Shown: piece by piece, positions 12,087 to 20,734 of the stretch
How positions within the stretch are numbered: the first letter of the stretch is position 1
How the letters are laid out: each line of letters begins with the position of its first letter
NCBI GenBank assembly: GCA_031835245.1
Contig: JAVKOQ010000224.1
Location: forward strand, 1-30,000
Origin: Balamuthia mandrillaris
Lineage: Eukaryota > Discosea > Longamoebia > Balamuthiidae
Length of the DNA: 30,000 nucleotides
Reading direction: 5' to 3'
Translations under genes and position numbers: made by a program
Notes under the pieces: generated by a model
Seen by the model: only the letters and a program-made list of their open reading frames with translations
The model's database searches: none
What the model was told of the DNA's origin: nothing

Positions 12087-13686
12087 AGAAATGTTCGATG
12101 TTAAACGATACTCATTCAATGAAACTAGGTTCATTTGTGCAATCGTTGCAAGAGCTATCCAAACTGAAAGACAACACTGGAAATCTCATCAACTTTGAAA
12201 AGAGAACCCTTATAGCTGGCATTCAGATGGAAGTATATCAACACCAACAATCACGGTACACTCTTGAAGTGGTACCGCTTATTCAAGAATGGATCTCTTC
12301 AGCTCCTGTTCTGGAATTGGGCGACATTCAAAGCGTAATTCTTTTCCTGATCCTTCTTTCTACCTCCCACTGTTACTCATTCTCTCTCTTGTTGTTTGTT
12401 GCATTTTGTTTCTACCAAACAGAGAACAAGAAACCTACAAGCCAAGACCAAAAAGAAAACCAAGAAAAAGACTGAAAAGAGAAAGAAGAGCGCAGAGAAC
12501 GAGTCGCCCAGCCCATACATCAGAGAGCTCAGTCATTCTGTGAATGCCCTTCCCACTGACTCTGCACGTAAGATGAGCAAGCTGTTGGGAGTATCGGTGG
12601 AAGAATTAGGTGGAAGTAGCCCACAAGCAGCCTCCACGCCACCACCAACTGTCCATCGCAAAGCCACCAAGCTGCTTGGCATTGATCCAGACCAGATGGC
12701 TGCCATGCAAGCTGCTCAGAAAAAGTCCAAAGGCTCCACCGTCTCCGCTGGAGGAAAAAGGAAGATAACACCTCCTTCCGTGCCTGGTGCATCGACAGTG
12801 AGGGGAATACCCGATCAGCGAAAGAAACGTTCTTCTCTGCTGAGGTCCCAGTCTTCTTCCAGAATTGGTTCTCCTTTGGAAAGCTCGGGAGAGTTCACGC
12901 TTGATCAATTTTCTTCTCCACCGGCTTCACGTGCTTCTCGTATGTATTTTGAGTGTGTAATGTTATTATCTGTTGGATGATACTGATGATATTTTTAAAG
13001 GCGGTGGCAGAGAGTCAGCAAGTGGTAGTATGCACGACCAAGAATCCCTGGGCTTGGATACTGCCAAGTTCCAACTGTTAGGGATGTTCCTCGACGATGC
13101 TGAGTTCCGCCAAGAAGTTACCGAGCTGCTGCTGGAGGAAGGAATACAGATGTCGTTAGCAGCCGCCTCCGCTAGCGCCAATGATAAACCCTGTACCATC
13201 CGACAGCTCACCACCGAACTCGACAGCTTCAAAGAGAAGCTAAAACTGGCGTTGACGGACGTGTCGAAACAAGGTGGTAGCGGGGATACCAAAGAATGGG
13301 TGGCCAAGCATGCTTCCTCCATCTGCTCCGCACTGAAGGCATCCGTGCAGGAGAGCAGCTTGCCTCATCCCCGAGAGCTGGGCTTGTACCTTAAACAATG
13401 GCAGAAGGAAGACGCCAACGGGCATGTCTTTGGATGGAAGGATAACATCTCTGCTCTAATGTTGCATTCCAAAGTCTCGCAGGAACCTCCTCTGGCCATC
13501 TTGGACGTTCGGTCCAGCGTCAACAAATCGGATGTGGCCACTCTCCTTCGAACCGCCTCCTTCTACCAAACCAGCGAACGAACCAGCGCTCAACCCAACG
13601 TCTGTGTGCTTTGCAACTTTGTGTCGGATGATGCCAAGGACATTGCCAGCCGTTATAAGAACCTCTTCATCATCAACATGATTTGA
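7539..13686 (+). CDS. Tandem RasGEF: two REM + CDC25-homology modules in one protein
   Basis: Predicted Ras-family guanine-nucleotide exchange factor, 1412 aa. Exons: 7539-7550, 7793-7999, 8180-8426, 8647-8966, 9031-9261, 9387-9536, 9606-9698, 9807-9966, 10067-10356, 10433-10567, 10633-10741, 10800-10933, 11002-11191, 11341-11574, 11647-11852, 11934-12045, 12129-12334, 12423-12939, 13001-13686. All phases agree and the length is a multiple of three. Module 1 has a REM (LPKLVQRL, FLLTYRTFTTP, RFNMPRPKSPT, VRLRVFNVLKTW) and a CDC25 domain (DPLEVARQLTLIEYNLY, LNNYNGMMEIISGLQSSSI, PYLGVYLTDLTFIEDG, INFVKRR). Module 2 repeats both (LMTYTTFTT, RFNMPKPKSPT, VRLRVFNVCKNW; FARQLTIMEQNLF, LNNFNSMVEIVMGLN). 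A Lys-rich linker with two KLLG motifs (MSKLLGVSVEEL, ATKLLGIDPDQM) and an unrecognised folded-looking C-terminus ending LFIINMI complete it. Many introns carry (CT)n. The 10567/10633 junction would need a GC donor. An alternative uses GT at 10572 with an acceptor after LKD. Confidence 0.92.
8009..8140. repeat. (CT)n followed by TCTTC/TCTTT arrays in RasGEF intron 2
   Basis: A long CT dinucleotide run passes into CTTTCT and then TCTCT/TCTTC pentamer-like units. It lies in the intron 8000-8179, on the sense strand, and ends shortly before the acceptor TTTAAAG. Confidence 0.9.
11278..11314. repeat. (CT)n microsatellite in a RasGEF intron
   Basis: CT run on the sense strand just before the acceptor at 11340. 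Similar sense-strand CT runs lie at about 9336-9369, 9709-9748, 10938-10953 and 12050-12082, all inside RasGEF introns. Confidence 0.9.
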
Positions 13687-13816
13687 GAAGGGTTTGTGCC
13701 AAATGTAATGTTTTTTTTTTCTTTTCGTTTCGTTTTTGTTTGCTGTATTATTTAATACAGTATTATTATTATTTTATTTTTCCTTATTATAGTACTATCT
13801 TGTGCAATCTTCTTTG

Positions 13817-15418
13817 CTAAACAGAGATGTTTTGGAGAGGTTTGTTGTACTTGCCGGAACTAGACCTTGACAACTTTCTTTTGCTCTTCTTCTCCTCCTT
13901 TTCTCTTTTTTTCTTCTCTTCTTTGGCTCGTTTTTCTTGTCGCTTCTTTTCCTTTTTGGAGGGCGTTTCGTTTGACGAGGAGATGGAGCTGTTCTTCCTG
14001 CGGGAGTGCGTGTTGAGAGCAGCACCGCTGGCCGAACGCATCATCTTTTCAGACGAAGCAAAGGTAGGAGGTGGTGTGGCGCTGCCCAGAACTACTCTTC
14101 CGCTGCTGCTGCTTAGCATCGAGTCCACCCCAGAAGAGGACTGAGATCGCCACGCATGGAATGACTTTCTTCTTTCCTTCTTTTTGCGTCTATCGCTGTT
14201 TGCCATCATTGTTCATGATGGTGGACGAAAACAGAAAGCGAAAGAGGGTGAGAAGTTTTGGAAGAGAACAGGAAAATGGAGGGAAAGGAACGGTTTTTGT
14301 ACGTGATGACTTTGGTCGGTTGGGCATGTTGGGTAAAAGAGGCAGCAGAAGATGATGGAGAGAGCGACGGAGAGGTTAAGGAGGATGAGCTGGAATGAGG
14401 AGAAGGGGCAGGACTGGATTGAGAGTTAACTGCAGCGGTAACATTGCTACCATAACTGGCTCTCCGTTTAAAGGGAGGCGGCACAAAGCTACCAGGTCGT
14501 CCTCGCAGAGAAGAACTCTTTTTCTTTTTCTTTTGTTTGTCACGAGGAGAGGTCGGTGAAGAGTTTGTTGACTTCCTGTCAATGGGAGAAGAAGAGGTGA
14601 AGAGAGCCAAGGGTGGCAATGAAGCGCCCCTTGATCGGCGCTGACGCTCTCCCCGGTTCTCTACAAGAGGACTGTACAAATGACGGAGGAGAAAGATGTT
14701 ATATGAGAGAAGGTGCTTAGAAGGCAGAACGGCTTTGGGTCTTTGCAAACAAACAAACAAACAAACAAACAAACAAACAAACAAACAAACAAACAAACAA
14801 ACAAACAAACAAACAAACAAACAAACAAACAAACAAACAAACAAACCTCAATAAATGAGAACTGGAAGTAGCAGAGGCAACAGAGCAATGAGCCTCCTGA
14901 AAGGCGAGTACTTTTAGCCTATAGAGCGAAAGGCCTTGGTTCAGCTCCTCCCACAGCTGATTCTCCTTCCTGAATTCCAGTTCTTCCTCCGCCGTCATGA
15001 CGCCATTGAGCCCTTCCTCCTCCAACATCCCCTGCAAACGAGGGCGAGCGGTCTGACATTGGCTGAAATATACTTGAAGGGAGGCTGCCAGCACTGTTAC
15101 GTAGTACTCCACGCAGCCGGCCAGCTTTGTTAAGGCGGAAGCTTTTGGCAAAGAGAGCAGAGGCTCTTCCTCGATGTCCATGTCCTCCAAGCAAGCCAAC
15201 AACTCGTGCACTTGGTTCATGATAGGCTTATGGACAATGTGCAGCAGTTCTTCCTCCGCTTCTTTCTTGCGCAGTAACGCTTTCAGCCGCTCGCTTGAGG
15301 CCAGCTCCTCCTCCTTCTTCCGGTTGTCCTCCACGACACATCCCTCCTCCACTGGCACCAAGTATGGTCCGCTATCACCAGCCCGACCGCTCACTTCCCC
15401 AGCTGATGATGATAACAT
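13817..15418 (-). CDS. Hypothetical protein: helical N-terminal region, Ser/Lys-rich basic C-terminus
   Basis: I do not recognise this 439-aa protein. Exons are 15418-14847, 14671-14303 and 14195-13817, with consistent phase 2 junctions and a TAG stop. Residues 1-190 look folded and alpha-helical: a charged stretch (RLKALLRKKEAEEELL), then IMNQVHELLACLEDMD, KLAGCVEYYVTVLAASLQVY and EFRKENQLWEELNQGLSLY. The rest is low complexity, rich in Ser, Pro, Lys and Arg, ending in a Lys/Glu/Arg-rich coil-like segment (KKEKKRQEKRAKEEKKK). Basic tails of this kind are common in nucleic-acid- or membrane-associated proteins, but that is only a hint. It is convergent with the RasGEF gene about 130 bp away. 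Its first intron holds a 100-bp (CAAA)n array. Confidence 0.72.
14747..14846. repeat. (CAAA)n microsatellite in an intron
   Basis: About 25 perfect AAAC units, starting right at the donor of the 14846-14672 intron of the minus-strand gene. The sense strand reads (TTTG)n. Stop-free VCLF frames across it are artefacts. Confidence 0.95.
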
Positions 15419-15610
15419 TGGTGCTGGCTCTTCGCCTCTCCTGTTGTTTTGCTGCTATATCTTTCTTCGTTTCTTACCAAAAAAAAAAAAAAAAAAATAA
15501 TCAAGTAATTAAGTACGCTATTCTGGCGTTACCGTTGTTATAGGAACACTGGTGTCTCGGAAACTGTGTCCGCACCAACCGTTGTTATTGGTTGTGCGAT
15601 CAATCGAAGT

Positions 15611-16532
15611 TCAAAGCAGGAAGCCCACCAACACAGCAAGAGGAGAAAGCAACATGGCGCCGGAGGAAGGATTGAAATATTCCTCCGCCGGGTCTCGGAG
15701 GGAATTGTTATCAACCCCTTCGCTATCTTCCATCAGTTGATCCACGTCTGGCGTCGTTGCAACCACGTTCGACTCGATGCCACACAGGTCGCTTCCTCTC
15801 AAGAACTTGAAGTACCCGTTCAGACCCCAGCTTGTGCCCCAGCTATTCGCGCACAACCAGTACGGCTTACCTATTGTTTAAACTTCTGGTGTAAGTTTAT
15901 TTCGGTGTTCAGTCGTAAAACAAAGATAACTGACCAGCATCTTCACCCCAACCGATTATGCGGACAGCATGCCCCCCTTCAGCGGGTCCAGACACTGCAT
16001 CGTACACTCCTCCCTCATACTCTACAAAGTTCTCATAGATAGTAAAACCTTTTGCACAAGAAAACAAGAATAAGCAGAAGAAGCAGGAGAATGGAAAATG
16101 AAGGGAAAAGATCAACCTGCAAGAATAGGACCGTTGGCGTATATCTCGTTCATCATAGCCATCTCTCCTGAGAGCTTATGACACCTAAGAGGCATCAGTT
16201 AGCGAGGCAGAGGACAAACGAAGTGATAACAAACCCATCAGCGTAAAAGACGATGCTTGCCTCAGCCCCTGAATCGCATGTGTAACCAGAGCACGTCTGC
16301 TGCTTGGCCACATAGTTGTTGCAGCTGTCAGAGACCGTTCCCTCCTTGCTCAGGTAAGCCAACGCCTGGTCCAAGTATCCACCATCACACCCTTGGTTAC
16401 AATTTGTTCCTAACACTGGAACTAATAGTGAAAACAGCTTACTTTTGCATGAGATGGATGCAAAGGAGGATCAAGGAATGGTGCATACATTTACAAGACT
16501 GGTCACAGTTGATCTGTTGTTGAGGAGATACA
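15611..16532 (-). pseudogene. 5'-truncated papain-family cysteine protease (cathepsin B/X-like)
   Basis: C-terminal half of a peptidase C1A gene. Exons in phase: 16532-16489, 16421-16235, 16184-16117, 16048-15935, 15870-15611. Visible are VSPQQQINCD (the LSPQxLxDC region after the active site), NQGCDGGYLDQAL, CNNYVAKQQTC (cathepsin X-like), EIYANGPILAGF, the catalytic His in EGGHAVRIIGWGED, and the catalytic Asn in [10 protein letters not shown] followed by SDLCGIES. The tail ends in [13 protein letters not shown]. The prodomain and the QxxxCGSCWAF block with the nucleophilic Cys are not found anywhere between 16533 and the stop of the neighbouring gene at 16838, and that neighbour lies on the same strand. 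The first recognisable exon begins exactly at an AG acceptor. It is therefore probably a broken gene or a fragment placed by rearrangement. A distant 5' exon or an assembly fault is the alternative. Confidence 0.75.
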
Positions 16533-16837
16533 CTGCAAAAAATCCCAAAAGCTCAAGGAAGGCTCAGGGATGGGATCAAATGAGGGGATCAAGCCTCGCC
16601 TCAGATGTGGGTCACCTTTTAAAAAAATTCCCACAGATGAGCTGGCTCGCTTTATCCTAATATGGGCCCCAATGCTCGCTTTGGGTTCAGGGTCAGATAG
16701 CACTCACTTTTCTTGGTCAACCGAAAGGATGTTTATTTGACAGCAAAGAAGAAGAGGAAGATGAAGAAGAGTAGAGTACAACGAAGAGAAGCAGCAGATA
16801 CCGCTGCTTTCAAAGAGAAAGAGAGTACAACCTGCTC
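16533..16837. other. Sequence upstream of the cathepsin fragment, no recognisable gene
   Basis: Occupies the place where the prodomain and active-site Cys exons should be. It contains two close GGGATCAA words (about 16572 and 16588) and a Lys/Arg-coding-like purine run at 16740-16790. No C1A motif is visible in any frame. The rearrangement breakpoint, if there is one, lies here. Confidence 0.4.
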
Positions 16838-17921
16838 CTATGCTGCCACGGTGCTCCAAGAGTTTCCTGGTGGTAGGCCAGGCTTGTTGAGTTGCTCTGT
16901 GCGCAGTGTTACTTGATCGCAGTGATTCTGTGGTAAGAAGTAGGGAGAAAAAAAATATTCAGCTGAAAATCAACAAGTAAAAGTGAGGGGAAATATTACA
17001 TAACGGTTGCATCAGCAAATGATTGCGAGGTCATTTCATCAGGTAATACTCACTTGTTCCTCTTCGTCTTCGTTATTTCCTTCACTATCTGCGCCTTCCT
17101 CTTCATCTTCTTCATCTTCATCGCCGTGTTCATCTTCTTCGTCGCCGTAATCATCTTCTTCGTCACCATGTTCATCTTCTATGTCTGCTTCGTTGAGTTC
17201 ACTATCTTGTGCAAAATCTTCTATAGGATTTGCTGCTTTGCTTGAAGAAAGCAGTGGATTCACGAGAATGAGAACGAGAACGGAAACAAGACGCAGACAG
17301 TGAAGGAAATAACAAAGACAAAGAGGAAAAAAAAAACAAAACAAAAGAAGAAAAGCAAAGCAGGAAGAAAAGAAAGAAAAGCCGTAACTAAAACGATACA
17401 ACGCTAGGTGGCTATGTGGCTCCGTGCCATCGAGTTCAAACATCTTGACTCGCATGAAAGATGCTTCTTGACGATGCTTGGTTTTGAGGGTATATACCTC
17501 AAGCAGCTGAGCAAGCAGCGTTTGTTGATGTAGCTGCAAAAGAAAGTAAGGCCGCTTCGAGACACTTAAATTCGTACCACAGAAATGGATACAGGTTCCG
17601 ACGGAGGAAGAACCACTTGTTGAAAGCTTTGGTTATCTCAGTACGCCGACTCTCGCGGGGAGTGTACTTGGTCCGTTTTCCTCCCAACGAGAGGTAACGA
17701 ACGGGCCTTTTCTTTGCTTGCTTGGGTCCTATTGTGTTTTCTTCTGGGGCAGATAAGAGCGAGAGTTGAATAATGGTGTGTAGATGTGCTGCTTTGTGCT
17801 CCTGATTAAAATGGTAAACGGTGTGACGATAACAATTATGCAACAAAAACACAACAACAACACGACACAAAAAAAAAAAAATAAGAACAATTTGCACCTC
17901 TTTCAATACACGTTCTTCCAT
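16838..17921 (-). CDS. Hypothetical 186-aa protein, basic front half and Asp/Glu-rich tail
   Basis: Not recognised. Five exons fit phase exactly: 17921-17898, 17801-17578, 17533-17498, 17240-17054, 16927-16838 (TAG stop). It starts MEERVLKE. A basic segment follows (KQAKKRPVRYLSLGGKRTKY, then TPRESRRTEITKAFNKW, FFLRRNLYPFL), then a Cys-containing short exon, an acidic block of about 55 residues with GDEEDE units (17200-17054), and a short neutral C-terminus (NHCDQVTL ... GNSWSTVAA). The GTGAGT donor after EEEQ and the acceptor TTACCACAG are strong; the 17578 and 17498 junctions are weaker. If the second exon is read through instead, it hits a stop soon after, giving a shorter protein. Acidic tails like this occur in histone chaperones and nucleolar proteins, but nothing else supports such a role. 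Confidence 0.55.
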
Positions 17922-18002
17922 ATTCCGATTGTTGCCAGAATGTGCCCAATCACGAAGGCTTGTTTACGTTAAGTAAAAACCTCAAGATGTAACAGAGAGA
18001 GT

Positions 18003-18003
18003 C

Positions 18004-18053
<50 letters not shown>
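18003..18053. repeat. (GA)n microsatellite
   Basis: Perfect GA run of about 25 units in the spacer before the repeat-rich plus-strand gene. Confidence 0.95.
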
Positions 18054-18061
<8 letters not shown>

Positions 18062-18172
18062 AGAGAAGGATCAGAAATAATCAAAAGCAGAAAAGGACAA
18101 GAAACCATTATGAAACAAACTAACATGAACGATTGCAACGAGCACGACGAGAAAATGAACGATTGCAACGAG

Positions 18173-18176
<4 letters not shown>

Positions 18177-18230
<54 letters not shown>

Positions 18231-18234
18231 TAAG

Positions 18235-18270
<36 letters not shown>

Positions 18271-18274
18271 TAAG

Positions 18275-18321
<47 letters not shown>
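18177..18321. repeat. (CAA)n array, three blocks split by ATAAGACAA
   Basis: Three CAA-type runs separated by two copies of CATAAGACAACAA. Each spacer shifts the triplet phase, so one frame reads poly-Asn, then poly-Gln, then poly-Thr. This argues against the array itself being coding in one stable frame. Confidence 0.9.
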
Positions 18322-18323
<2 letters not shown>

Positions 18324-18690
18324 CGACAAGAACGAGAACGAGTACGAGAACGATTGCAACAAGAACGAGAAGAACATGAACGATTGCAACGAGCACGACG
18401 AGAACATGAACGATTGCAACGAGAACAGCGAGAACAATGGGAACGAGAACAAGAACGAGAAGAACATGAACGATTGCAACGAGCACGACGAGAAAAAGAT
18501 CGATTGCAACGAGCACGAGAACAATGGGAACGAGAACAAGAACAAGAACAATTGCAACGATAACAAGAAGAACAGGGACAAGAACAATGGGAACGAGCAC
18601 AAGAACGATTGCAACGAGAACGACAACGAGAACAAGTACGACGAGAACGAGTACGACGGGAACAAGAAAGGCAAGCACCACGAGAACTCC
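18322..18690. repeat. AACGAG-based minisatellite
   Basis: Degenerate tandem array built from AACGAG/AACAAG hexamers, with a longer recurring unit GAACGATTGCAACGAGCACG (seen near 18127, 18376, 18408, 18468). Two earlier unit copies precede the CAA array at 18127-18175. In frame 3 it codes repeats of ERLQRARREHE type, a highly charged helix. Confidence 0.85.
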
Positions 18691-19451
18691 TGCCAGAGCA
18701 ACAGGACCAACACAACAACAGGAATGAAGCAGAAACAACTGACGAAGCTACCAGTAAAGGTAACTATAAAAGATGTTACATTTTGTTTAAACATATCGCT
18801 AATATAATATTTGTAGTAAACAACGAGCTGCAAGCACGAGTTGAAAAATTAGAACGTATTGTGGAACAACTGACACGATCTTGGGAAAATGGCAGTGGAA
18901 GACAGGAAGAAGAGGCAGAAATGATCGTCAAAACCTTCAAGGAAGCCTTCAGCCAGGAAGCCTGCCAGTGGACAAGTAGGCACATGAAGATGGAGAAAGG
19001 AGCCAAAGGTCTTGCATTTCAGCGGTTTGTTCAAAAGTGTTTACAACCCAACCAACGCACGAATCTAGCTGTAGCCGGACTAAAGGCTGTGTGGAGGAAC
19101 AAAGTCAAAAACGAAAGAGCAAGGCTGCCTGTACGAGTTGAAAAGCAGTTCAAACGGTTTTTAGAGAGACAGTGGGAGAACGGAAAGAGAAGTGACGTCC
19201 GTTGGGAGCGCAAGAGCAACCACTTTGCAAAACTGGCCATACAAGAGATGGCCATTCTAGCAGAGAGAACGGATGGAAGTGCTCAGTTTTCAGAGTTTTG
19301 GACAGAGACCCTCCAGCAGCACTGGGAAAACTATCATGACAGTGGCGAGATTCAGGACATCAAAGAAGGGCTTCAACTGCAAGAAAGAACGACCAATCCA
19401 TCCCTGGGCAGACAAACATCAACCAAACAACGGTACAGTCTCACGCTGTAG
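18564..19451 (+). CDS. Hypothetical charged, coiled-coil-rich protein (5' end unresolved)
   Basis: Not recognised. Two coding segments join at a good intron: 18564-18759, then 18817-19451 (GTAACT donor, TTTGTAG acceptor, phase 1). The first is Arg/Gln/Glu-rich repeat-derived helix (REQVRRERVRREQERQ). The second is less repetitive and looks folded: LQARVEKLERIVEQLTRSW, FSQEACQWTSRHMKMEKG, FQRFVQKCLQPNQRTN, LKAVWRNKVKNERARL, KLAIQEMAILAER, FWTETLQQHWENYHDSG. No ATG lies in this frame between 18564 and the intron. The frame continues upstream through the same repeat but is crossed by one TAA at 18561. So the true start, an extra intron, or a broken 5' end remain open. The stop is TAG at 19449. 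A donor at CAACG/GTACAG (19430-19436) could instead splice to segments downstream. Confidence 0.5.
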   Translation, partial: QEEQGQEQWERAQERLQRERQREQVRRERVRREQERQAPRELLPEQQDQHNNRNEAETTDEATSKGNYKRCYILFKHIANIIFVVNNELQARVEKLERIVEQLTRSWENGSGRQEEEAEMIVKTFKEAFSQEACQWTSRHMKMEKGAKGLAFQRFVQKCLQPNQRTNLAVAGLKAVWRNKVKNERARLPVRVEKQFKRFLERQWENGKRSDVRWERKSNHFAKLAIQEMAILAERTDGSAQFSEFWTETLQQHWENYHDSGEIQDIKEGLQLQERTTNPSLGRQTSTKQRYSLTL

Positions 19452-19873
19452 CTCCTTTACTCATTTTGTGTTATTGTGCTTACTTGCCCTCTCAAACCCC
19501 GGCGTATCATTCTCGATGTCACTTTGGAGTCAACCAAATCGGGGGTGAGTACGAGGATGATCAGGGTCACTTTCCTGACTTTACCTGATCCTGTGGGTGA
19601 GTACGCTATGAGCCGCTTTCAGCTCAAAACGGTATCATCCTCGGTATCACTATTTTTGGGATTTTTTGTAGTGTAGGTTAGTCGTTAGCTCTTCATTTAC
19701 AGTAAAACGCCAAGGCTGGTACAGCTGAGACGAAACGCGCGCTTGGTACCACCTCACTACCTTCTGCTGAGGAAGAGAGCGTGGAACTGGTTCGTATGGC
19801 ATTTTGAGGTGTTTTAACTTTTGCTGAGATGTAAATTCCATCAAAGCAAACCATAGAGAACAGACCCCAGCGG
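19452..19873. other. Spacer with coding-like pieces, unresolved
   Basis: Two GTGAGTACG words (about 19543 and 19597) look like alternative donors. A short segment at about 19710-19770 reads AGTAETKRAL and could join forward to the next segment through an AG at about 19854. No complete gene could be built. Confidence 0.3.
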
Positions 19874-20450
19874 TTGGAACGCCTTGTTGCAAACGCAGAG
19901 GAGAGTAACCATGTCGCCACAGGGGCTCAAACTCGAGAACGAGTGGAGCACTGGAAGCCTGCCGTGCAAGCTTGTGCAGAGCGCCTAGCCATCCATCGAC
20001 CCACGTTATCGAACGCAGCCAAGGCCATAAGGTGGTGCCTCTTCTTTTCTGACATCCCCGTTTCCTACCAGGCCACCCCCATAGCACGCGCGCTTCACAC
20101 TGTTTTTATTGACGCTTGGAAGACCACCAAAGTTCGTATTCGAAAAGTGGTCTTTCGGCAACTATCGATTTTTTGAATTCCTCGCTACCCATCCATCCAT
20201 TCGTTTTGTCCGGCCGAACGCTCCATGGACATCCGAGGTCATAGTCCCACTTGCTTTAAAACACCTGCCACATATTCGAGAGGTGAAGCAGAGCAAAGAA
20301 CTGGAAGGAATGACGATGAGGCAAAATTTCAAGCGGTATTGGAAAGAACAGCTTGAAGAAATGGTTCACGAGTTGGAACCAGCTCTCCTGAAGCTACAAG
20401 AGGGAGAAATCCCTGAAGTTTATCCAACATATCCTCCCTGCGCAGAGTAA
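19874..20450 (+). CDS. Hypothetical protein segments, possibly 3' exons of the preceding gene
   Basis: Two overlapping plus-strand open stretches in different frames. The first (19874-20176) reads RLERLVANAEESNHVATG, ERVEHWKPAVQACAERLAIH and IPVSYQATPIARALHTVFID. The second (about 20115-20450) reads FVFEKWSFGNYRFFEFLATH, PSIRFVRPNAPWTSEVIV, MTMRQNFKRYWKEQLEEM and IPEVYPTYPPCAE, ending in TAA. Both have protein-like composition but no family I recognise. A frame change near 20125 without an obvious intron means either an unseen splice or a break. The helical, charged style resembles the 18564-19451 protein, so one gene is possible. Confidence 0.35.
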
Positions 20451-20734
20451 AGAGGTATATAGGAACAGTGTGTATATTGCCAAAAGACAACTAGGTTTCG
20501 AATACAAACTTTGGTAGGCTTTATCTTCTTTACAACATAAAGATAATACTGGTATCAAAGGTTGTTGTTGTGGTCCGTATGGTGGTCTCGTGTGCCTCAT
20601 TCCAATGTCCAATGTTCGTGTTTGTTCCGCGGTAGGGGTTTGGTCAGGACATCAGAGGGCATGTCGTTGCTAGCCATGTACTCCAGCTTTATAGCGCCCT
20701 TATTTCGATTTGGTTTAGTTTACCAAAAAAATTG

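Noticed and set aside
14661-14888. VCLF-repeat frames suggesting a membrane protein
   Set aside because: Translation of (TTTG)n. The repeat sits in an intron whose removal restores the frame of the 439-aa protein.
18177-18321. CRISPR-like array
   Set aside because: Simple CAA triplets with two short interruptions, no unique spacers, eukaryotic context.
18561-18563. Reassigned stop codon (TAA as Gln), since TAA falls in a Gln-rich repeat
   Set aside because: Conserved genes here need no TAA or TAG readthrough, and several genes appear to end at TAG or TAA. One stop in a degenerate repeat is better explained by mutation or an intron.
17950-18738. Long minus-strand hydrophobic or Cys/Ser-rich open frames
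   Set aside because: Mirror images of the CAA and AACGAG repeats. No splice structure or known motif supports them.
19650-20087. Minus-strand 145-aa open frame
   Set aside because: No start context or domain, and it overlaps better plus-strand coding candidates.
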